From the NCBI GenBank assembly GCA_025084515.1, contig JAJAGP010000014.1, positions 1,244,551 through 1,308,550 of the forward strand: a stretch of DNA of 64,000 bases, in the 5' to 3' direction. The notes under the pieces were generated by a model that was given only the letters and a program-made list of their open reading frames with translations, was not told where the DNA came from and made no database searches. Below, one piece after another: positions 58,756-64,000 of this stretch (its first letter is position 1; the number at the start of each line of letters is the position of its first letter). The position numbers were made by a program, and so were the translations under genes. This DNA is from Ancistrus triradiatus. Lineage: Eukaryota; Chordata; Actinopteri; Siluriformes; Loricariidae.

Positions 58756-59044
58756 TTTTATAACATTATTACAGTCTCACCCCAAACTATTTTCATTGTA
58801 TTGTAAAGCTAATATACAGAAATATTGTGTTATTGGCTTAATAACCACAAAGTGTATCGACTGAATAGACACAAATTAAAATATTTGTAAGTTCCCCACA
58901 GTACTTATAGTTTCATTTGTTTTACTTTGGTAGATTTCTTGGTGCTTGGAAAATCCTCTTGTTTTTCCTCTTGGTTGCTCAGTATTACTTTGAATATCTC
59001 CATAAGGACTTTCGTTCGCCACTGTACTCAAATATATTGGGACA

Positions 59045-59175
59045 ATTTAGCGAGTCCCACTGACCTAACGCATGGAATGTGGGTGGAAGCATGGGGAGGC
59101 CATGTCTGAGATTGGGCTCAAACCGGGGATCTCTGGAGCTGAGGAGACAGCGCTAACCGCTTGTCACCGCGCCGT
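59045..59175 (+). repeat. Dispersed repeat G, partial copy
   Basis: GACAATTTAGCGAGTCCCAC, GCATGGAATGTGGGTGGAAG, GGGCTCAAACCGGGGATCTC and GACAGCGCTAACCGCTTGTC are in family order, ending in a CACCGCGCC-like word. Confidence 0.7.
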
Positions 59176-59499
59176 CGTCGATGTTGCTTCGATGAAACCA
59201 TGATTTGTTTGCCACATACTAGGTTCTGGAAGAAGGACATCTTGGTTTATACCCAGAGCAACAAACAGTTTTTTGGTGTTTGATGTTACAAAGTGGTAAA
59301 GTTGCTTACGTGGCATGAGTTCCTCGTACATTCACAAGCTTTGAAACGGGAAATTGTAGGAAGACTCAAACCTTGGGTCATTCATGAACATTCTTGGCAT
59401 AAGTAAGCAAGCTCCTGTGAGTCGTATCAAAAGACACGAGCCACCTTTAGACAGAAATATCATGATGATATGAACACAGGGAGTGAAGCTTGAGAAAGA

Positions 59500-60023
59500 A
59501 GTATCTTTAGTTTTTTACTCATTGGTATATTTGTATGTACACATAGGAAGTAGCTCGAAACACATAATACAAACGGATATATCTATGCAAAATTGTTAGC
59601 GGCAATGCTCAGGCTGAGTTTTTTTTTCTCCAAATAAAAAGAAGTAACACAATACTGATTCTGGTCTGAGCACAATCCCCGTTTCCACTGGGTGATGGTC
59701 CATCCCAGACGCCTCCGAGCCCAGAGAAGTCGACCCCATTTCTGGACATGGTTATAACATAAGGCTTCTTTTTTTAGTCAGTATTGTTTTATTGTAGTGC
59801 TTGACAAAGGTTTTATCTTCTTGATACAGTGCTGTCTGAGAGTTCAGAGACCATGGGTTATCTTTAGTTTTGTTTATATATGTCTCATTGGCATATTTAT
59901 ATGTATATAATGAAATTAATTAGAAATGTATAATAAAACCGGATACATGTATGTAAAATTAATTACAACATCAGATACAGCAAGTTATTTTTCTTTCCGT
60001 TTTCAAATAAAAAGAAGTAACAC
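59500..60023 (+). repeat. Local direct duplication flanking family B fragment
   Basis: 59500-59657 and 59863-60023 share order and sequence: CTTTAGTTTT, a CTCATTGG(T/C)ATATTT block, GTATGTA(C/T)A, an AAATAATACAAACGGATA-like block, then CCAAATAAAAAGAAGTAACA at the right edge of each. Between them lies the family B inner fragment (59660-59860). The unit is therefore an imperfect tandem duplication of about 365 bp period. Confidence 0.7.
59660..59860 (+). mobile_element. Tc1-like family B inner fragment
   Basis: CCCGTTTCCACTGGGTGATG, GAGCCCAGAGAAGTCGACCC, TTCTGGACATGGTTATAACA and TTCTTGATACAGTGCTGTC correspond to the inner block of the 58100-58755 copy and its known continuation. No terminal block is attached. 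Confidence 0.65.
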
Positions 60024-60049
60024 TACCTCTGCAGGGAACAAATTAAATA

Positions 60050-60694
60050 CAGTGGTGCTTGAAAGTTTGTGAACCCTTTAGAACCCTGGGCTCCATTGTG
60101 ACCTCGCCAACTATTACACGCCTTACTCTTGGAGTGATCTTTGTTGGGCGACCACTCCTGGGGAGGGTAACAATGGTTTTGAATTTCCTCCATTTGTACA
60201 CAATCTGTCTGACTGTGGATTGGTGGAGTCCAAACTCTTTAGAGATGGTTTTGTAACCTTTTCCAGCCTGATGAGCATCAACAACTCTTTTTCTGAGGTC
60301 CTCAAAAATTTCCTTTGTCCGTGCCATGATACACTTCCACAGACATGTGCTGTGAAGAGCAGACTTTGATAGATCCCTGTTCTTTAAATAAAACAGGGTG
60401 CCCACTCACACCTGATTGGCATCCCATTGATTTAAAACACCTGACTCGAATTTCACCTTCAAATCAACTGTTAATCCTAGAGGGTCACATACTTCTGCCA
60501 CTCACTAATACTTAATATTGGATTATTTTCCTCAATAAATAAATGACCAAGTATAATATTGTTGTCTCATGTGTGTAACTGGGTTCTCTTTATCTACATT
60601 TAGGACTTGTGTGAAAATCTGATGATGTTTTAGGTCATATTTATGCAGAAATGTAGAAAATTCTAAAGGGTTCACAAACTTTCAAGCACCACTG
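60050..60694 (-). mobile_element. Internally deleted Tc1 element, 645 bp, perfect TIRs
   Basis: The ends 60050-60083 and 60661-60694 are perfect 34-bp inverted repeats starting CAGTGGTGCTTGAAAGTTTG, and TA dinucleotides flank both sides (60048-60049, 60695-60696), the Tc1/mariner target-site signature. Inside, on the minus strand, lies the 5' part of a transposase gene that runs straight into the left terminal repeat. The DDE catalytic region is absent. The identical ends suggest recent origin or mobilisation in trans compared with the other relics here. Confidence 0.95.
60084..60327 (-). pseudogene. Truncated Tc1 transposase, N-terminal domain only
   Basis: From an ATG at 60327 the minus strand reads MARTKEIFEDLRKRVVDAHQ, a Tc1 transposase start, then a helix-turn-helix (ISKEFGLHQSTVRQIVYKW), then LPRSGRPTKITPRVRR, the linker with its GRP minor-groove motif. 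Coding continues to about residue 80 (VTMEPRV) and then enters the terminal repeat. Full-length Tc1 transposases are about 340 residues, so about three quarters, including all catalytic acids, is missing. The remaining frame has no stop and could in principle yield a DNA-binding fragment. Confidence 0.92.
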
Positions 60695-60696
60695 TA

Positions 60697-61694
60697 TAGC
60701 GTACCTCTGTAAATTTAATTAATTACTTGCTTATTTAAATTACTACTTAGGCTCTTCTTATGCCCAAGCTTTTGAATAAAAGTTAATAGTTACTTATTTA
60801 GTTATTTACTTATTACTTATTTATTCCAGTTCGGTACATGCGTTGTCATTTACAAACAAAGAGGTGTGAGCGCTTGATTGTGTTTGCTACAAGGAAATGC
60901 AGCTCAAAAACTCTCACTGCTCTCAATATTACAGTAAGTCCATTTTCATGGCATTTGAATCTTTTCACAAATATTTGAGAACCAAAACCCTGAATGAGGA
61001 AGTGAAATCAGTTACGCTCCTTTCCTTTTAGACTTCCACCGAAGACCGAAACTGAATTCGCTCACTTGGAACTGAAGTAGCCAAATAACTTAATTATTTA
61101 GCACAATATTTTCCGTCACTGTACCAGGATTCAGTTTGCCAGTGCTCTGCTTCAGTACAGCAGTGTGCAAATGATGAGGTGTAACAAATGGATTACACAG
61201 ACCACTTAAGCTCTTGTTAGGAAGAAATTGCAGCAATTGTTTTTTAAATCAAATCAGTTTCACTGGTTTGAAAGCCACGGTAAGTAGATTAGGTTTTGTT
61301 TAGGGTTGCACTTTGTCTAAGTTTCACTGATTTTTTTACTAATAAGACAAAAGGTTTTATTCATCAACACCTTTTTTAAAACAGGTTTCAAATATATGGG
61401 CACCCCACTATTAATGGTGGAAAAATCCACCCCTGACAAAACACACATCTTCTGTGGTGCTTGTGAGCAATTTTAGACTATTTTAGGTTCATTTTCACGT
61501 CAACATTTTAGGTAATAAAAAGCCAACTTGAAGCAACACTGTATTGTACATTATTAACAAATCTCTCTTTCTCCCTCTCGTCTGTCTGGTCAGGGTGCTG
61601 ACGGTGGGTGGCAGGGACCCTGTGTGATAAATGATAAGCTTCGCTTCAGCTTTCATTATAAACACACATACAAACACTCACAGCCACTTGTGCT
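60697..61694. other. AT-rich non-coding stretch
   Basis: Contains TTTATTTACTTATT-like low-complexity DNA (60720-60830) and otherwise unique sequence. No support for a gene. Confidence 0.45.
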
Positions 61695-61700
61695 CTCGCT

Positions 61701-61770
<70 letters not shown>
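61695..61770. repeat. Compound (CT)n-(CA)28 microsatellite
   Basis: CT run (61697-61713) passing directly into a CA run of 56 bp (61715-61770). The Thr-His and Cys-Val frames across it are artefacts. Confidence 0.96.
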
Positions 61771-61773
<3 letters not shown>

Positions 61774-64000
61774 CAGGGGAAATTTGTGTGTGTGTACATG
61801 TGTGAGTGAGTGTGTTGATGCAGGGGAGGTGATTCGGGGCTAATCCCGTGATTGATGGCTCAGATAGTGTGTGTAACACTTTGTCTGGGTTAGTAGGGGG
61901 TCACACTCAACGCTATAGTGTTAAATGCAATTTAAATGAACAACAATAACCGTTTGCTTTCTTAAGAACCGTTCAAATATTCTTACTATAACTTTAAATG
62001 TATAAATTGCAACCTCTGCACTTGATTCCAGTACGCCTCTGGTTATCTACATGTCGTGTTTCGTACTTTAGACGTTGACTTTGGGAATGAGATCACAAAG
62101 GTTTTCATCTGACGTTTTTAAAGAAAAACCATAACATCGTAGCCCAAAGCACTCCAGTACCAGCTAAGATCTTGCCAGTGATTTGAGTTTTGCGTTGCAT
62201 ACCTGACCAGCCTGCGAGAGTTTTCTTGACCTTCCAGATCTCGTCTGTAATTTCCATATCTTACTGAGCTTGTAGATAGTGGAAGCTGGAAGCAGGGAGC
62301 ATCTAGATATCCTCAGTCAGCTGCTCAGAGTCGACTCTGGCTGTTGATTGTAAGCAGAGCACACAGAGGATTGAGGGGTTACTGAATTTATTAGGGCTGA
62401 ATCCTCCCAAAAAATAACACTACTGGATCAGTTCAATATTCGGCTGATACAAATGCAGGGCAAAACATTTTATTCGTACACAACGCAGAACGATATTCTG
62501 TGTAACCTTAATTACTGTTCAGTACTTTTTATTGCACCGGTTCGCACAATTTTACACACTTTGCTGCACTTCTCTAGTGCAAAACACTTAGCCAAAAGAA
62601 GTTCACAACCCACGGTGAGTTCACTCTATAAAATGCTCTTTGTTTTTTCTCTGGTAGTATAAAAGACACTTAGAAATCAGTTTTACAGCTTAGCCAAAAA
62701 CACAACACACGAAACAGCTTTCCAGCTGGAACGTCACAAGGCTTTGCTCCCTGAAACGCAGGCAAGAGAGACAGAACAGCAGCAGGCCAGGGGATTAATA
62801 AAGGCTGTTTAAATTCCTCACAGGTGCCATTACAAATTACCGCCAAGCTGTCCACCTACCAGTCGGTCCCACACACCCTTGCAGCACACATTTGTATATA
62901 CTAATTACTTTATATATGGGCTACATAAATACATATTAAGCAAATCAATTAAACAGGAACATCCATCTCGAAATATGAATTCTGCAAAACTGCACACGGG
63001 TTTTGTGGTCCATATTCTGTCGACGTTACAAGCAAGATCCTGCTCCTCACACACCCGAGGCGCTGGCAGCTCACCTCCATCCCTCACTGGTCATCCCTTC
63101 CCCTGCGTGCATGTGTGCGTGTGCGTAAGCGTGCACAGACGCTCCCTGCACCCTAACCACCAGTGCTTGTGTGGCCTGATTTTGTTAGCCTTTCATGACC
63201 GTGATCCTCTTTTCCAAGGAAAGTGCAGTGTGTCATACTTACTGAAATAGAGCCCCATTTATTTCTGCTAATGCCCGCTAAATGTTTATTGTTAAAGATG
63301 GTCAGGGGAGACGTGGCAGAAAATTATTGCTCATATTGTCATATGTGGAAAGTCCAGGTGTCTTACACGGGTGACGGCATGGGTTCACCTTTAGTACTAT
63401 TAAAGGGGAGGGGTTACAAAATCTGTTTAGACTGTAACTTTGCTGCATGTAACGTTTGATGGACATTTCTGCTTACTGTGCCCCCCGCCACTACCAGTCG
63501 TCTTGTGTGTGTGTGTGTGATATGATTATACAATACTATTATTATTGTCATTATTATTGTCACCCCTAGTAAAGCGGAGTTATAAGAAAAAAGCTAGAAA
63601 AAAGTTATATAAACTATAAAAAAAATTCAGCTATTGGTGTTGCAGCGTAATCTAAAGGCAGGACTTTATACGTATATATAATTAACATATTCATTATATT
63701 ATCAAGCAAGGTTTCCTGCATAGTGATGCAATTGCAAATTTAAGGTGTATAGTTTAAACTATTAATAATAACTACATAGAAAACTAGCATTTGTCAGCTG
63801 TCCCTGGTCTTTAATTACATTTTACAATGAAATATAATCATTAAAATCCTTCAGAAATCTTGTTTGTTCTTTTTTGCATTTTGTCACTCCACATCCCATC
63901 TATGTCTTTTTTTTTTCATTAAAAAACACAATATTTTACCCTAAAATACACATTTTAGTCATGTCCTCAGGTTTTATCCTAACATTTCTGAAACATATCA
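61771..64000. other. Non-coding stretch, minor simple repeats
   Basis: Unique-looking DNA with a short TG run (63502-63520), ATT words (63535-63560) and a T run (63907-63919). The 123-codon frame at 62879-63250 shows no family resemblance and no exon boundaries that can be supported. Confidence 0.4.

Overview
The window reads as vertebrate, almost certainly teleost, nuclear DNA. It is AT-rich, has no long open reading frame (longest about 160 codons), is full of (CA)n, (AAT)n and (CT)n microsatellites, and carries many decayed Tc1/mariner transposons, a tRNA-derived SINE with a TGTAA-type tail, a LINE 3' end and LTR-element debris. Several of these repeat types are ones I know from ostariophysan fish (catfish, characins, carps), but the species cannot be fixed from the sequence. 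No protein-coding gene, rRNA, functional tRNA or CRISPR array is recognisable with confidence.

Layout. 1-6260: repeat-poor flank, then AAT/ATT arrays (2.4-3.0, 4.5 and 5.4-6.1 kb; the last is a five-copy compound tandem repeat) and a (CA)n-linked dispersed repeat (3.6-3.8 kb). 6.26-6.95 kb: the only clear CpG island, with two RFX-type X-box motifs. 8.4-10.3 kb: three dispersed repeat fragments and a candidate small exon. 10.3-15.2 kb: mostly unique sequence. 15.3-18.5 kb: Tc1 element with a nested repeat, LINE 3' end, another dispersed repeat and a second Tc1 relic. 18.5-25 kb: mostly unique. 25-26 kb: Tc1 relic containing a (CT)n array. 29.0 kb: SINE. 31.5-33.7 kb: dense repeats and microsatellites plus a deleted Tc1. 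33.9-36.3 kb: candidate terminal exons. 36.6-43.5 kb: further repeats, including a Tc1 derivative with very long terminal repeats. 43.5-53.3 kb: two inverted copies of one Tc1 family, a retroviral-type primer-binding site, a hairpin, an 11-unit minisatellite and a Gypsy integrase relic. 54-60.7 kb: fragments of another Tc1-like family, a local duplication, and a well-preserved 645-bp internally deleted Tc1 with perfect 34-bp terminal repeats. 60.7-64 kb: microsatellites and unique sequence.

The most gene-like reading is speculative: a plus-strand gene starting in the CpG island (coding from 6471), with a 70-nt exon at 8723-8792 and one of two phase-compatible ends (33889-33995, or 35353-35479 plus 36107-36128 with AATAAA at 36305). 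It would encode a cysteine-rich protein of 80-94 residues that I do not recognise. The phases agree, but chance could produce this, so it is offered as a testable hypothesis. Most of the rest is best described as intronic or intergenic DNA shaped by cut-and-paste transposons and slippage.
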